Assembly: GCA_026225015.1 (NCBI GenBank)
Contig: JAMFRY010000013.1
Coordinates: 1-6,204, forward strand
Direction: 5' to 3'
DNA: 6,204 bases
Origin: Alphaproteobacteria bacterium
Lineage (GTDB): Bacteria; Pseudomonadota; Alphaproteobacteria; Acetobacterales; Acetobacteraceae
Both the position numbers and the translations under genes were made by a program. Shown in pieces: positions 6,033 to 6,204 of this stretch. Position 1 is the stretch's first letter. Every line of letters begins with the position of its first letter. The notes beneath the pieces are model-generated. The model was given only the letters and a program-made list of their open reading frames with translations. It made no database searches and was not told the DNA's origin.

Positions 6033-6130
6033 ATGGGTGTTTGAGGTGAGGTAGCGGGCGACTACGGCGTCTGTGGTGGCTTGAGGAGAGAGGATCGGGG
6101 TTCGAGCATTGAGGGGTCAACCTTCAGCTC

Positions 6131-6138
6131 GAGAGGAG
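6131..6138 (+). promoter_or_regulatory. Strong ribosome binding site for the integrase ORF
   Basis: The purine run GAGAGGAG ends 6 bp before the ATG at 6145, an excellent Shine-Dalgarno match and spacing. It supports 6145 as a real start even though only 20 codons are visible. Confidence 0.65.
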
Positions 6139-6144
6139 CCCCCG

Positions 6145-6204
6145 ATGACCAACCAACCAGCCCAACCACCCGTCAGCCAGTTGCGTCGGCGCATGCTCGA
6201 AGAC
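6145..6204 (+). CDS. Tyrosine recombinase/integrase of an IS91-type element, N-terminus only
   Basis: Only the first 20 codons are in the window, and the frame runs off the right edge. The peptide begins MTNQPAQPP and continues SQLRRRMLED. A short polar leader followed by 'S-LR-RM-ED' is the way the tyrosine-type site-specific integrases that precede IS91-family transposases typically begin ('SPLRQRMIEDM'), as I recall that family. If right, the next residues should form the SAM-like core-binding domain and the gene should reach about 300 residues with a C-terminal R-H-R-Y catalytic set, followed by a zinc-binding Y2-type transposase gene. The start is supported by the Shine-Dalgarno at 6131-6138. 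Twenty residues cannot prove the family, so the confidence mostly reflects the leader motif. Confidence 0.62.
   Translation, partial: MTNQPAQPPVSQLRRRMLED

Larger units (their letters stand above)
5933..6144. other. Non-coding stretch, probably containing the left end of the mobile element
   Basis: No plausible gene is visible in these 212 bp. The region holds a GC-rich hairpin (6019-6032), three copies of TTGAGG (6041, 6081, 6109) and a purine-rich G/A stretch leading into the integrase ribosome binding site. The boundary between host DNA and insertion element should fall here. IS91-type elements lack classical terminal inverted repeats and target duplications, so the exact edge cannot be read from one end. 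Confidence 0.45.

Overview
The window looks like a chromosomal segment of a fairly GC-rich alphaproteobacterium. The evidence is the compact order hemC-hemD-mic60-hemY and the style of the proteins: Ala- and Pro-rich, with an alphaproteobacterial-type mitofilin homologue. The Acetobacteraceae are my best guess at family level, but this is an inference from gene style and not from a search.

Layout. Positions 3-818 (+) hold the C-terminal two thirds of a membrane acyltransferase (acyltransferase-3 family); its start lies left of the window. It converges on, and overlaps by 11 bp, the end of a four-gene minus-strand operon running 4636 down to 808. In transcription order the operon is hemC (porphobilinogen deaminase), hemD (uroporphyrinogen-III synthase), a mitofilin/Mic60-like single-span membrane protein, and hemY (TPR membrane protein with a C-terminal zinc ribbon). 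The genes are nearly fused: a 4-bp TTGA overlap, a 12-bp gap and a 1-bp TGATG overlap, so translational coupling is likely. HemC and HemD catalyse consecutive steps of tetrapyrrole synthesis (porphobilinogen to hydroxymethylbilane to uroporphyrinogen III). HemY and Mic60 are membrane proteins that travel with these genes in alphaproteobacteria.

An 86-bp divergent intergenic region (4637-4722) separates hemC from a plus-strand SCO1/SenC-family lipoprotein (4723-5373), a copper/thiol protein for cytochrome oxidase assembly. The gap carries two perfect inverted repeats that overlap each other by 3 bp. This is the most interesting regulatory signal in the window, because heme synthesis and oxidase copper delivery would share it.

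Right of the SCO gene the sequence becomes accessory. Positions about 5390-5932 hold a decayed TylF/MycF-type O-methyltransferase: its N-terminal part is missing, it has an in-frame TGA at 5594-5596, and the SAM-site region is eroded. A 212-bp non-coding stretch (5933-6144) follows, with a GC-rich hairpin and scattered TTGAGG repeats. Next come a strong ribosome binding site and the first 20 codons (6145-6204) of what looks like the tyrosine integrase that accompanies IS91-type elements, so the window probably ends just inside a mobile element.

I see no tRNA, rRNA, CRISPR array or defence system. I do not see a previously undescribed multi-gene system; most of the window is conserved housekeeping sequence with a degraded, insertion-prone right edge.
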